The translations under genes were made by a program, and so were the position numbers. Below, piece by piece: positions 34,502 to 44,218 of a stretch of 64,000 bases of DNA. The first letter of the stretch is position 1; each line of letters starts with the position of its first letter. Below the pieces are notes generated by a model. The model was not told the DNA's origin. It did no database searches and saw only the letters and a list, made by a program, of their open reading frames with translations. Origin of the DNA: Leptospiraceae bacterium (GTDB taxonomy: Bacteria > Spirochaetota > Leptospiria > Leptospirales > Leptospiraceae); assembly GCA_016708435.1 (NCBI GenBank), contig JADJFV010000031.1, positions 124,001-188,000 on the forward strand, read 5' to 3'.

Positions 34502-36523
34502 TTATGATTTACTAATTCCTAATTTTTTAATTTTTTGTAGTATCTTTTCTTTTTCTGTTGGGCTATTTTGCATCTCAACAGATTTTTTCCAATTTTCATT
34601 TGCATTGTCCATATCATTTAGTTTATAAAATAAATCTCCTAAATGATCGTAAACAACAGGGTCATCTTCTTTTTTATCTAACATGATTTGAACGGCTAGA
34701 TTCAAATGATGAAGGGACTCTTTTAGTTTTTCCATTTTAAATAAAATCCATCCAAGGCTATCTTGAAAGGCTCCATTGTCAGGCTCTAGCTCGACTGCTT
34801 TTTTAATGAAAGAAAGCGCTTCCGTCAACTCCATATTATTCTCAGTATATAAGTAGCCAAGATAATTGTAAGTAGCCGCATTCTTATCATCTAGTTCAAT
34901 TGATTTTTTTAAATCTTGAATCGTTTCTTTTAACTGTTTATTCTTTTCATAAGCAGACGCTCTGAAAAAATAAAAGTTTGGATTTTGTGGATCAATTTGG
35001 ATTGCATTTGTAATAGAAGCAATGCTTTCTTTGTATTGATCGAGAGAAAAATAATTCATTCCCATTACGAAAAATACATTTGGATTTCCACTTTTGACCA
35101 AAGGCTGCAAAATCTTATTGGATTCTTCAAAGCGTTTAACTTTATTATGCCGGTAGATATTTGCCATATGTAGAGATAAATTTATTTTTTCAGAATCATC
35201 TTCTGAAATATCAAGACCTTTTCTTAAATAATGAATTCCAAGAAAAGGAGCCCCACTATCTTCATAGCAAGTAGCTAAAAAATCATAGATTAACACAGGG
35301 CGAATTTTTAATTCAGGGTTAGTCAAAGACAATTCAAGAAGTTGCAAGGATAGCTCTATTGCAAGATTGTATTGTTTATAAGAATACGCAATTTCAGAAG
35401 TTGCCTTTAGCTCGCTCGCAAGCTCTGCTGTTTTTTTAAGCTTGGAATAAATAATAATGAGCGCAATTCGTAAAGACAGACGATTTGGATTTTTAGCTGA
35501 CATGGTGACAAAGTATTCTTCTGCTTCTTTGTGCTTACCGACTAACACCTTGTTAATCGAGCCAAGTAAACTTTCTTCTTTGAACTTTCCTTCTTTGTTT
35601 AATTTTTCAAAATAACTAAGAGAGAACATTTTATTTTCAATGAAATGAATTTCTGCTAAGAGTTGAATCACAGGCTTGGAGTCAGGATTTACTTTTAGAA
35701 TTTTATTTAAGTAAGCTCGCGACTCATTGAAATCGCCTATCGTAATTAAAATCTGAGCGAGCGTAAAAAATATTTCAGGATCATGTTCGCGATACTTTAG
35801 ATAAAGCTTATAATAATATATCGCTTTAATAGAATCGCCTTTCTTCGCATAGATATCGCCTAAGTATTTGAGCGTATAATTCCTATACTTCGCATCTCCA
35901 TCTTTTCTCTGGATCGAATTATAAAGAGAAGTAAAATATAGAATTGCTTTCGGATAATTCTCAATTTCCGCATTGAGAGATCCAAGAAAATAAAGTAAAT
36001 CAGAATCTTCGGAGTAAAATGATATTACACTCTCCAAAAGATCTGCTGCTTGTTTAAATTTATTTTGCTTAATTAAGAGTCTTGCTTTTAAAATAAGTGC
36101 TTCTTTGTATTGATTGTTCGCGAGAGCTAATGAGGATTCTACATCATTCATGCTCTCAGCCCATTCTTTGATTTCAAAATGACTGTTTGCTTTTAGATAA
36201 TAAGTAGAACTGCTAATAGGAAGATTATTTTCCTTCGAGCAAGCTATATAGAATTGAAAGTATTGAATTGCTTTTCGGTGCAAGCTGATAATTTGATTCA
36301 CATTTCGGGTATTCATATGATTTGCCTGCACCTGGTATTTTATTCCGAGAGAAAGCAAGAACGCAGGCGTAAAACTTTCCGTCTCACCGGCGAGCGGTTG
36401 GCAAACTTTAGGCTTTTCTTCCTGTCCCAAAATTCCAGAGGTTGAAATGACGATAATTGCAATAAAAAGAAGAGATGAGACGTGTCTGTGAATTGGAATT
36501 GACTGTAGCTCGGATAAATTCAT
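34502..36523 (-). CDS. Large secreted/membrane-anchored TPR protein
   Basis: 673 residues from ATG 36523, which has AAGGG seven bases before it; the open frame reaches 36580 without such support. The N-terminus is a signal or anchor segment (SSLLFIAIIVISTSGILG). More than ten TPR units fill the rest, for example NPNFYFFRASAYEKNKQLKETIQDLKK and the closing DPVVYDHLGDLFYKLNDMDNANENW. TPR scaffolds mediate protein complexes; here it would face the periplasm. It is transcribed together with the lipoprotein 18 bases downstream. Confidence 0.8.
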   Translation of the reverse strand: MNLSELQSIPIHRHVSSLLFIAIIVISTSGILGQEEKPKVCQPLAGETESFTPAFLLSLGIKYQVQANHMNTRNVNQIISLHRKAIQYFQFYIACSKENNLPISSSTYYLKANSHFEIKEWAESMNDVESSLALANNQYKEALILKARLLIKQNKFKQAADLLESVISFYSEDSDLLYFLGSLNAEIENYPKAILYFTSLYNSIQRKDGDAKYRNYTLKYLGDIYAKKGDSIKAIYYYKLYLKYREHDPEIFFTLAQILITIGDFNESRAYLNKILKVNPDSKPVIQLLAEIHFIENKMFSLSYFEKLNKEGKFKEESLLGSINKVLVGKHKEAEEYFVTMSAKNPNRLSLRIALIIIYSKLKKTAELASELKATSEIAYSYKQYNLAIELSLQLLELSLTNPELKIRPVLIYDFLATCYEDSGAPFLGIHYLRKGLDISEDDSEKINLSLHMANIYRHNKVKRFEESNKILQPLVKSGNPNVFFVMGMNYFSLDQYKESIASITNAIQIDPQNPNFYFFRASAYEKNKQLKETIQDLKKSIELDDKNAATYNYLGYLYTENNMELTEALSFIKKAVELEPDNGAFQDSLGWILFKMEKLKESLHHLNLAVQIMLDKKEDDPVVYDHLGDLFYKLNDMDNANENWKKSVEMQNSPTEKEKILQKIKKLGISKS

Positions 36524-36669
36524 ATTGTAACCCTTAACTGATAATAGGTACTTAACTAAATAAAGAGCAGAATAAACCAATAATTTAATTTATAGAATCG
36601 GGTTTTTTTACGATTCTTATAGTAATACGCTTTTTTGCGCTCTCTACGAACAAAGAGAAAGAGGAACCA

Positions 36670-38028
36670 TTGATTAAAATTTTAAAAGACAACCTAATTT
36701 TTGTATTGGCAATTGGTATTTTTTGGCTGATTGCATTTCCGGTTGTCATTTTCAAACGACACGCAATCCTCAATTGGTATGCAATCACCATGTCTCCGAG
36801 CGGTCACTCTCCAAAAGTCATGCGAAAATTTTTAGATAAAGGTGATGGGATTTTAAATAAAAACTTAGAAGACGCAATCAAATCTCCGCGCCTCAAAGAA
36901 GAACTAGAGAATGTAAAAAATAGACCAGCCATACTAACAGGTCATTTAAAGAATATGGAAGAAGCCTGCGATTACTACAAATCTGTCGCAAATAAAAATG
37001 AAGTCTTGCAATATCCCTCCTGGCTAGATAGAAACATTCGTTGGACAAGCGACCAAGAACTTTCAGCAGACGGGATTGGAAAAAGTAGAAAGCGCCTCCC
37101 TGAAGTAACTGCTCCCGATGAATACTGGAGAAAGAACGCAGACTCGATATTAGACGCTCTGGATTATTATAAACGAGGATTAAATTATTCCGGTCCCGAA
37201 ATTATTGCCGCTGATAAAATTAGATCAGTTGCAAAAGCAATTTGTAGACCGGAAGAAATAATATTAGCCTATACTACATTTTTAAATTTTTCCGATGCCT
37301 ATGTGGAAGAAATTTTACAAGAAGAAACAGAAGAGCTTGTAAAAAGCAAACAATCTTTCTTTGCTCCTTTGCTTCGTATCTTTGGTCTTGCCCCGGCTGC
37401 AGATAGAAATGAAATGTATGGATTAAATCCTCTCATGAAAAAATCTATTATCTGGGCTCGAATTAAAAAGAATATCAAAGAAGGAATCAAAGGAAGCAGA
37501 GCGGCTGATCCGAATTTGCCTCTACTGGCTGACTATATTAGAGGAGTCAATATTTTGCTTCTAGATACCAATCTCAGAAATTCTTCTCCTCATGAAGCAG
37601 ATGCACTTTATGAAACCATTTTATATTTTTTACAGGGCACAACCGACTCCGGACAGCAAAGAAATGAAAGATTCTTTCGATTCAAGAGAGGAATTCTTCT
37701 TTTTAATACAGGAGAATTTGAGAGAGCCAAAATGGAATTTACCGCAGCGAAAGAATTTGACAATCTAAAAGAGGAATCTCCTATTTCAATGCGACTCATA
37801 GCGAGTCATATTTTTCAATCGAATTTGATGATAGCAAAGTGTAACTTTAAACTAGGCAAATACAAAGAAGCTCTTCTCTCACTGAAATCAGTAGAAAACC
37901 TTCTTTCTAATATTGATGGAAGAACTGGTGGAGCGGTAGAAATCGACTTGCTAAATGATTATAAAAACTCACTCAGAGAAACTTTGAAAAAGTTAGACAG
38001 ATTCAAAGAAGCAGATGAAATCGAGTGA
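36670..38028 (+). CDS. Membrane-anchored TPR-like protein of unknown function
   Basis: 452 residues from TTG 36670, preceded by GAGGAA. One N-terminal membrane helix (about residues 8-28) is followed by a long helical domain. TPR-like pairs are clear near the C-terminus (FRFKRGILLFNTGEFERAKMEFTAAKEF and FKLGKYKEALLSLKSVENLL). It overlaps the cysteine desulfurase by GTGA (38025-38028), suggesting coupled translation, although a functional link is not evident. Divergent from the large TPR gene, with 146 bases between their starts. Confidence 0.7.
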   Translation: MIKILKDNLIFVLAIGIFWLIAFPVVIFKRHAILNWYAITMSPSGHSPKVMRKFLDKGDGILNKNLEDAIKSPRLKEELENVKNRPAILTGHLKNMEEACDYYKSVANKNEVLQYPSWLDRNIRWTSDQELSADGIGKSRKRLPEVTAPDEYWRKNADSILDALDYYKRGLNYSGPEIIAADKIRSVAKAICRPEEIILAYTTFLNFSDAYVEEILQEETEELVKSKQSFFAPLLRIFGLAPAADRNEMYGLNPLMKKSIIWARIKKNIKEGIKGSRAADPNLPLLADYIRGVNILLLDTNLRNSSPHEADALYETILYFLQGTTDSGQQRNERFFRFKRGILLFNTGEFERAKMEFTAAKEFDNLKEESPISMRLIASHIFQSNLMIAKCNFKLGKYKEALLSLKSVENLLSNIDGRTGGAVEIDLLNDYKNSLRETLKKLDRFKEADEIE

Positions 38029-39146
38029 ATAGAATTGCCTACTTCGACTACAATGCGACTCACCCGCCATTTACAAAACTATTCTTAGAGGCATATACTG
38101 ATTACGCGGTAAACTTTTTCAATCCCTCCGGTGCTACTCGTTTTTCCCTTTCCAGACAATCTTTACTAGAAGGGGTGCGCGGTTATTTTGGAGAAATTAC
38201 GAAGAAGGACAAGAACCAATTTGTATTCTGCTCAACGGGAACAGAGGCTAACGCTTTATTAATCGCAAGTCTAGTCGATTACTTAAAGAAATTTAAACAA
38301 GTCTATATTTCTCCATTCGAGCATTCTTCTTTTTACGGCTCCCTTGATTACTTCCAAATTCCATTTGATCTGATAGCAACGGATAAGACCGGTAAAGTTG
38401 ATTTGAATGACCTGGAAGCCAAAATGAAACAAGCTCCTGCTCCTGTGTTTGTAATCTATGCAGCAAACGAGACGGGAGTCATTCAGCCTATGCAGGAGAT
38501 TTATTCGATTGCCCGCCAATACGAAATGCCAATCTTTTCGGACTTAATGCAAGCGTTTGGAAAAATTGAAATTGATTTTTCAATTCTGGAAGGATTTACA
38601 TTTAGTGGTCATAAGATTGGAGCGGGAATGGGGGCAAGTCTTGCGTATGCTCCCGCGAAGTATTTAAAAAAAGATCTTGGAATTTTTAAAGGTGGAAACC
38701 AGGAAAATAACCATCGTGCAGGAACAGAAAATAGCCCTGCAATTCAAGCATTTCAAACTGCCAGCAAAGAGCAATTAGCCACTCTCGAAGAAAAAAATAA
38801 GAGACTTACTTTATATAAATCCAAAATCGAAAAAGTTCTGAGTGAATTGGAAGCAGAGATCATCGCCCCCACTTCACCTAGACTTCCTTCTACCATATTC
38901 ACCCTACTCCCCATTGATGAAATTGATTTTTTTATGATGGGAATGGAAGAGGCAAATATCGTAGTATCCACTGGTTCATCTTGCAAGTCTCGTACACGCG
39001 ATCCCAGTTTTTCTCTCTTGCGAATGGGTTATTCCAAAGAAGAAGCATTACGAGCCATCCGTATTTCAAGCGGCTACTTTACATTAGACACAGAAGTGGA
39101 ACGGCTACTGGACTGTATGTCACAAACAATCCAGAAGCTGAGATAG
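38025..39146 (+). CDS. Cysteine desulfurase (class V aminotransferase, NifS/IscS-like)
   Basis: 373 residues starting at GTG. YFDYNATHPP opens the family. The PLP site is FTFSGHKIGAGMG (Lys in HK), and the nucleophilic Cys lies in STGSSCKSRTRDPS. The protein takes sulfur from L-cysteine for iron-sulfur cluster or tRNA thiolation. Whether it is IscS- or NifS-like is unclear; a short Cys-loop and 373 residues fit either. No isc genes lie beside it. Confidence 0.88.
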   Translation: MNRIAYFDYNATHPPFTKLFLEAYTDYAVNFFNPSGATRFSLSRQSLLEGVRGYFGEITKKDKNQFVFCSTGTEANALLIASLVDYLKKFKQVYISPFEHSSFYGSLDYFQIPFDLIATDKTGKVDLNDLEAKMKQAPAPVFVIYAANETGVIQPMQEIYSIARQYEMPIFSDLMQAFGKIEIDFSILEGFTFSGHKIGAGMGASLAYAPAKYLKKDLGIFKGGNQENNHRAGTENSPAIQAFQTASKEQLATLEEKNKRLTLYKSKIEKVLSELEAEIIAPTSPRLPSTIFTLLPIDEIDFFMMGMEEANIVVSTGSSCKSRTRDPSFSLLRMGYSKEEALRAIRISSGYFTLDTEVERLLDCMSQTIQKLR

Positions 39147-39229
39147 CCTGTCATCCCCGAAATTTTCTGTCAGGGATCTCTCTTAAAAAGAATTCCAATA
39201 AGAATACTGTGCAATGATTAAGACAACGG

Positions 39230-39748
39230 CTATTTCCCGTAATCCGTTCTTCCTTCTTTTATATCTAATCCGGATGGATGAGCTTGCGGCTTTTCTGCTA
39301 CATAATCAATTGTTTCGAATCTAATTGTTCTGGCAGTACCAATGGATTCTCCATTTAGAGAAGCATTTAGTAAAATGTTTATATCATATGAGCCAGTCTT
39401 CTCAGGGCTAACAGTGAAATTTAATTCAGTAGAAGTTCCCGATGCAAAGGTCGCCAATGTTTTAGAAGTATCACCACTTACAACTTTTAGGTTTGGCGAA
39501 AATGTCAAATTCATCTTCGCATTTGTAAGATTTGAAAAAGCTCTTGCAGTAACGACTACATTGATTGGCTGATTAGGATTACCCGCTCTATCGTGCGACC
39601 AACTAATTTCAACTGGTAGTTGCATTTTTGCATGCGGATTTTCTCTATCAGTATAAAATACTCTTGTGCTCTGTTCATTATTGGATTTCAAAGAACACTG
39701 GGCAATTAGAAGACAAAATAAAAATAGTTTGATTGAATTGTTTAACAT
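39230..39748 (-). CDS. Lipoprotein of unknown function
   Basis: 172 residues. The signal peptide ends in LIAQC, a spirochaetal lipobox, so Cys18 or so is lipidated. The mature part is beta-rich with NVVVTARAFSN, LNFTVSPEKTGSYDINILL and ending in a Pro/His-rich tail. This looks like an immunoglobulin-like fold. It follows the frameshifted metalloprotease lipoprotein by 11 bases on the same strand, so they are probably co-transcribed. Confidence 0.7.
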   Translation of the reverse strand: MLNNSIKLFLFCLLIAQCSLKSNNEQSTRVFYTDRENPHAKMQLPVEISWSHDRAGNPNQPINVVVTARAFSNLTNAKMNLTFSPNLKVVSGDTSKTLATFASGTSTELNFTVSPEKTGSYDINILLNASLNGESIGTARTIRFETIDYVAEKPQAHPSGLDIKEGRTDYGK

Positions 39749-39759
39749 AAATTTCTCCT

Positions 39760-41531
39760 TTATGGTAGTGTGATGGTTATTGTTGCGTTATTTGTATTTC
39801 CGGTAGTGCATGCATTTGAAATCACAGCGCAAGCCGAATAGGTTCTTATTTCTACGATGTAAACTTTTCCGGCAGTGACTGACGTGGTGCAAGTTTCTGA
39901 AACAGCTTGGTTACAAGTTTTTACGCTTGTTCCTTGTTGAAAAATATAAACATCTGGATCTTCCGTTGTGCCACCACCGTCTGTCGCTGTTACTGTCATA
40001 TTTCCAGAATTGGTAGGAGTAATTTTATAGAATTTACTTCCGAATAATTTATTGGCTGCAACACTTGTCATTCCACAATTTTGACTACCTGAGACACTGA
40101 CTGCATTAATTACAGTTCCCGTGCTAGCTCCCGGTACTTCCAAAATAAAATTATAAGGATAACCGGCACTTGTCCCAGAACCAGTGCAAGTATGACCATT
40201 AGATGTATTGGCGGAAGCCTTACTCACATTTGCCTCAGCACCTTCCGTTGCAGCAATTGATTCCATTGTCAGAATATTATTAATCGCTGTCGTATCACCC
40301 GTATTAGCCGCTTTTAGAGCAATGATAAATTCATGGATATAGGTAATGCTGTTAATAGTCTTGAGCGCAATCACCGCATTCCAAATTTTAGTGAACGAAT
40401 AATTAAGATTATCCGTTTGAGAATTTTTCGCATCAGAAACACTATCATACAAATCCCAGATGACAGATTGCACTGAACCTTCTGAATAAAATCCATTGTT
40501 TGTATGCGTACTGTCTCCATATTGATAGTAAACCCACCGGAAGCTCTCGTGTCTGTATAAATTGGATCGTCTAAAAAAATTGCTCCCATCGCATTTCCAA
40601 GTCCTTCCCCGTAAGCAATTCTAGGCTCTAACGTATCATTACTGGAATGAGAACCACCTATAGAATCACTTCTTGATAGAGCAGACTCTAAATAATGTGT
40701 AAACTCGTGCGCAATTACATGTCTATCAAACTCATCCGAATCACTAGAACGATTTCCTAGTAGCACAATACAGTTATTAACCCCCGTTCCGCAAGTAGAT
40801 GTAGATGTTGTAAAAAAACTTCCAGTATTGCTAGAAGAAGTCCACTTAATATTTAAGGCAGGAAAAACGGTAGTCGAATTTGCTGTTAGTATTTTTTGAA
40901 TGGCAGTATACACAACATCTAGGATGCTAAAGGGTCCACTCCCTCGATTGGAATCTAGGGCAGTTACATTTACCGTACAAGACGTTGTGCAACTACTCGT
41001 CGTTGTGCTTGAAGAGGAAACAGCGTAAGCTGTTCCAACAGATCCACTTGTGACTGTATTTACTACTTGAAAGTTATAGGTTGGCGAAGTTGTTTTTACC
41101 ATTTGCGCGACAGCAACAATAGTAAAAGTAGAGGTACTGACTGATGCGCCTGTAATCGTATAAGCACCAGAACTATCAGTGCTAGTCGATGTAACAGTAT
41201 TCGAACTACTGTCTAATAATTTCACCAAGACTCCTCTAGCGGGTCGATTTGTTATCCCAGATGTAACTAACGTACTAGTGGTTGTATTGAGAGGAACATT
41301 TTCATAATTAATCGTGCCTGAAACATTTACAGTCCCAGAAGAACTTCCCGTTCCCGTTCCTGTCCCAGTTCCCGTGCTAGTTCCTGCCGACGAAGACGAT
41401 CGACTAATACTCTGCAACAAAAACAATAGAATTAAAGTTTGCAGAGAGTCATCTTTTTTCTTTGTAGCACATACTGGCAAAAAGAAAATGATTAGAGAAA
41501 TGAAAGCTATTTTCTTTAGATATTTTTGCAT
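39760..41531 (-). CDS. Lipoprotein zinc metalloprotease, frameshifted
   Basis: Two overlapping frames (41531 to 40371 and 40473 to 39760) form one protein of about 590 residues. It begins with a lipoprotein signal (IIFFLPVC) and a low-complexity Ser/Thr/Gly linker. A beta-sandwich segment follows (GVLVKLLDSSSNTVTSTST). The protease core has the zinc motif HEFTHYLE and the later Glu in AYGEGLGNAMGAIF, as in gluzincins. The frame shifts at about 40543-40552; reading across gives FRWVYYQYGDSTHTNNGFYSEG with no loss. The C-terminal 110 residues resemble a PPC-type beta domain. It would be an outer-membrane anchored protease. Confidence 0.7.
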
Positions 41532-41655
41532 TTTTTATCCTTATAATCTGCTTTTAAAATGAAAAAAATAATCCCGATAAGAAGAGCATTTGAATTCTTA
41601 CATTTTAAAAGATTATTCCCTAGCTTCAATTATCTTGGTTGAAATTGTCAAGATT

Positions 41656-42660
41656 TTATTTCTCTAGAAAACTTTTGACTCTAAGACTAGCATTTTCTCG
41701 AATACTCTTATAGAAAAGATGAAAATCCATTAAATGATAATTCTTTCCAAGCTCAAGAGTTGGAAATCCATCTTCTGCAACTTTGTGCGTCCAGAGAATT
41801 CCATTCTCACATTTTGCATCTGCAATTCCGGGAAGAATTCTATCGAAGGTTTTAGGCATACTCCCCGGGTTTGATTCTTTCGGCATATAGACATTATCCT
41901 CAGACCAACTCAGCGGATTAACACAGAAACCGTTATCATAGAGTTCTTTTAGCCGACTTGGTGTTTTATCCCAGACATAGGTATTCCAGCTAATCAAGCA
42001 ACCCGTTTGAGTTGCGGATTTGCAAACTGGCAATCCAGAATCACTAGCGGGATAAGGCCAGCCAAGCGTATAAGCGGCTACCATCGTTTTGCCCATATCT
42101 GACTTCGCAATTACTTCAGAAAGAAGTCTCTTTGCGTGATGAGTTCCCTGGCTATGAGAAGCCAGAATCCATGGACGACCCTTGTTAAAATTATGATAGT
42201 AGTATTCGAAAGCGTTCTTTACATCTTCATAGGCAAAGGCTAATGCTTGTTTTCCTTCATCAGTTTCTTTTAAAAAAGCGAAAATCGCTGCTTGTCTATA
42301 GCGAGGCGCATACACACGACAGCAATCATTGAACACACTCGCTTGCATCTTCATCGTGCCTTCGTCGGTTCGCTTGTTTAAAGCTTCATCCGTTAAATCC
42401 CCATTCCAGTATACTCCTTTAATAAGAGTGGTAGGGTGAATAAAAAAAACATCGGCACGGGCTAATGCCTGTTTATCGGTAAAACCTGAATTTTCAGGAA
42501 CCAGATCAGCGAGGTCTTTTTTTTCAGGATGAGCTGCCCAATAATTCATTTCAGAATAATCTGGCAATAGCAAATTAGCATTTTGCTCTAGGGTCTTTTC
42601 TGGTTTTAAAAGAAAAGCACAACTAGAAATTACAATTAGAAATAGAATTGAAAATTTCAT
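41656..42660 (-). CDS. DUF3089 alpha/beta-hydrolase lipoprotein
   Basis: 334 residues, with a lipoprotein signal (ILFLIVISSC). It matches DUF3089: WAAHPEKKDLADLVP, the FFIHPTTL segment with YAPRYRQA, and a hydrolase nucleophile elbow PWILASHSQGTHHAKRLL (Ser in SHSQG). Several paired Cys residues suggest disulfides in the mature protein. Secreted esterase activity is expected from the fold; the substrate is unknown. Foldback repeats lie upstream of its start. Confidence 0.85.
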   Translation of the reverse strand: MKFSILFLIVISSCAFLLKPEKTLEQNANLLLPDYSEMNYWAAHPEKKDLADLVPENSGFTDKQALARADVFFIHPTTLIKGVYWNGDLTDEALNKRTDEGTMKMQASVFNDCCRVYAPRYRQAAIFAFLKETDEGKQALAFAYEDVKNAFEYYYHNFNKGRPWILASHSQGTHHAKRLLSEVIAKSDMGKTMVAAYTLGWPYPASDSGLPVCKSATQTGCLISWNTYVWDKTPSRLKELYDNGFCVNPLSWSEDNVYMPKESNPGSMPKTFDRILPGIADAKCENGILWTHKVAEDGFPTLELGKNYHLMDFHLFYKSIRENASLRVKSFLEK

Positions 42661-42670
42661 TTTAAGTCCT

Positions 42671-42843
42671 TAAGTAACTCACCTTACGCAAGGTGAGCGA
42701 CCAGCGTGCCCAGCGCTGAAGGTGGGGTTACACCTAACGGTGGGTTCGCTGCCGCGGGCTATTGATTCATTAGATTTATCTAATGTTCTTAATTTCATAA
42801 AATAATCCATAGCTTTACTTCTTTGCGTAACGTGAGTTAAGTA
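42671..42843. repeat. Foldback repeat with TAAGTAACTCAC arms
   Basis: TAAGTAACTCACCTTACGCAA (42671-42691) is nearly complementary to 42823-42843. Inside, TCACCTT/AAGGTGA (42679-42696) also forms a 7-bp hairpin, and the middle is unusually GC-rich. It makes up most of the 305-base gap between the DUF3089 gene and mscS. Confidence 0.6.
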
Positions 42844-42865
42844 AGTTTTATTGTGTATTTTCTTA

Positions 42866-42936
42866 GACAGGATTGATTTACAAGATTAACAGGATTATGT
42901 ATTACATCATGTAAATCCTGTTAAATTTGTCCTAAA
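42866..42936. repeat. Foldback repeat with AACAGGATT arms
   Basis: AACAGGATT (42888-42896) pairs with AATCCTGTT (42914-42922), and flanking blocks GACAGGATTGATTTAC and GTAAATCCTGTTAAATTTGTCC are related in inverted form. The style matches the ACAGGATTTACAGGATT dispersed repeats common in AT-rich genomes. It lies just downstream of the mscS stop. Confidence 0.55.
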
Positions 42937-42965
42937 ATTTTTTAGCTTTTACATAGAATTTTACT

Positions 42966-44021
42966 TCATTGTTTAGGAATAACATTGTAAGAAAGCTTAA
43001 TCCAATTTTGTTCAAAGGTAGTTAGTATTTCTGAATTCACATCTGTTTGTGTATCAAATATTTCTTTGGAAGACTTAGGAAGAATAAAATAAATCAACTG
43101 GATAACAAATCCCGTATCTTCAATGGCAATAAAGCTAACGATTGACTTTTCTTTTTCGATATTTTTATTTTTCTCCAAAATTCCTTTGATAAAAAGAATT
43201 GCTTCATTTACCTTGGTGTAATTGTTAGTATGCGCAAGCTTAATCGTCTGCACAATTTTTCGAGTTGGCTCTGAAGAAATATTTTCCACCGGATTATCAA
43301 TGAAAGCAGAGTTAGGGATTGTTAGCCGCCGCCCATCCATCGTTTCTAATTTTGTAGTGCGTAAACCAATATCATGAATCTTCCCATCCACCCCTTTCAC
43401 TTTCACACGATCGCCTTTGACAAATGGCTTGTCGATAAATATCGTTAATCCGCCAAACATATTCGAGACTGTATCCTTTGCGGCTATCGCAAATGCAAGA
43501 CCTCCAATACCAAGTCCGGCAAGCACCGCACCTACATCATAGCCTGCGTTGTTAAGACCAACGATTATACCAAGAGCCCAGATGGTAAATGCAGTTCCCT
43601 TTTGCACAATCGGAACGATAATATCATCCAAGTCATTTTCTGTTTCTTCGGAAAGAGGAACTAGATAATTTTCAAATAGAGAATTCACAAGTCTTTCAAT
43701 CAACCAGGCTACATTTAAAATAAATAAAAATTGAAATACTTTTCCTTTCAGAGAATCAACGGCAGGTGATACAGTGAGCACTTCAAAGGCAAAATGAAAT
43801 CCGATGAGGATAACAGCTAACGAAACAGGCTCTTCCATCATATCAACAATGATATCGTCTATCCTAGTCTTGGTTTTGGAAGTTAGACGCGCTATCGTAT
43901 GCTTAAAAAGCCAATAAAGAATTTTCGCAATAACAAGCGAGCTAAGTATAATTACAGCCGCAATCAACCAATCCGAAATCAAATTCCCATAAAACGTCTT
44001 CTGAAAAAACTCAAAGTTCAT
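42966..44021 (-). CDS. MscS-family mechanosensitive channel
   Basis: 351 residues. Three to five N-terminal membrane helices are followed by the conserved pore helix segment (VGAVLAGLGIGGLAFAIAAKDTVSNMFGGLTIFIDKPF) and the beta domain opening VKGDRVKVKGVDGKIHDIGLRTTKL. It ends in a short mixed C-terminal domain. It should open on hypo-osmotic stress and release solutes. It is alone on the minus strand, flanked by repeats on both sides. Confidence 0.93.
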   Translation of the reverse strand: MNFEFFQKTFYGNLISDWLIAAVIILSSLVIAKILYWLFKHTIARLTSKTKTRIDDIIVDMMEEPVSLAVILIGFHFAFEVLTVSPAVDSLKGKVFQFLFILNVAWLIERLVNSLFENYLVPLSEETENDLDDIIVPIVQKGTAFTIWALGIIVGLNNAGYDVGAVLAGLGIGGLAFAIAAKDTVSNMFGGLTIFIDKPFVKGDRVKVKGVDGKIHDIGLRTTKLETMDGRRLTIPNSAFIDNPVENISSEPTRKIVQTIKLAHTNNYTKVNEAILFIKGILEKNKNIEKEKSIVSFIAIEDTGFVIQLIYFILPKSSKEIFDTQTDVNSEILTTFEQNWIKLSYNVIPKQ

Positions 44022-44041
44022 AATTTCTCCTATTGAACACT

Positions 44042-44183
44042 GTCACCTCGAACAGTTTCCACCCTTTCGCTTTGCTCACCTACCGCCAAGCGATGTGAGA
44101 GGTCTATCTGGCAAAAAAATAAAAAAATTTCCTAGTTCTAAGAACTAAGGTAGATTTCTCACGATGAGGCAGTTCGAAATGAC
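44042..44183 (+). repeat. Foldback repeat, copy 2 (GTCACCTCGAAC family)
   Basis: It begins with GTCACCTCGAAC (44042-44053) and ends with GTTCGAAATGAC (44172-44183), with nested GTGAGAGGTCTAT and TAGATTTCTCAC. The four blocks are the same as at 8447-8604, but the interior differs in sequence. It sits between guaA and mscS. Confidence 0.8.
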
Positions 44184-44218
44184 AGTAATAACTCCTCATT
44201 CATAATTCATAATTAACT

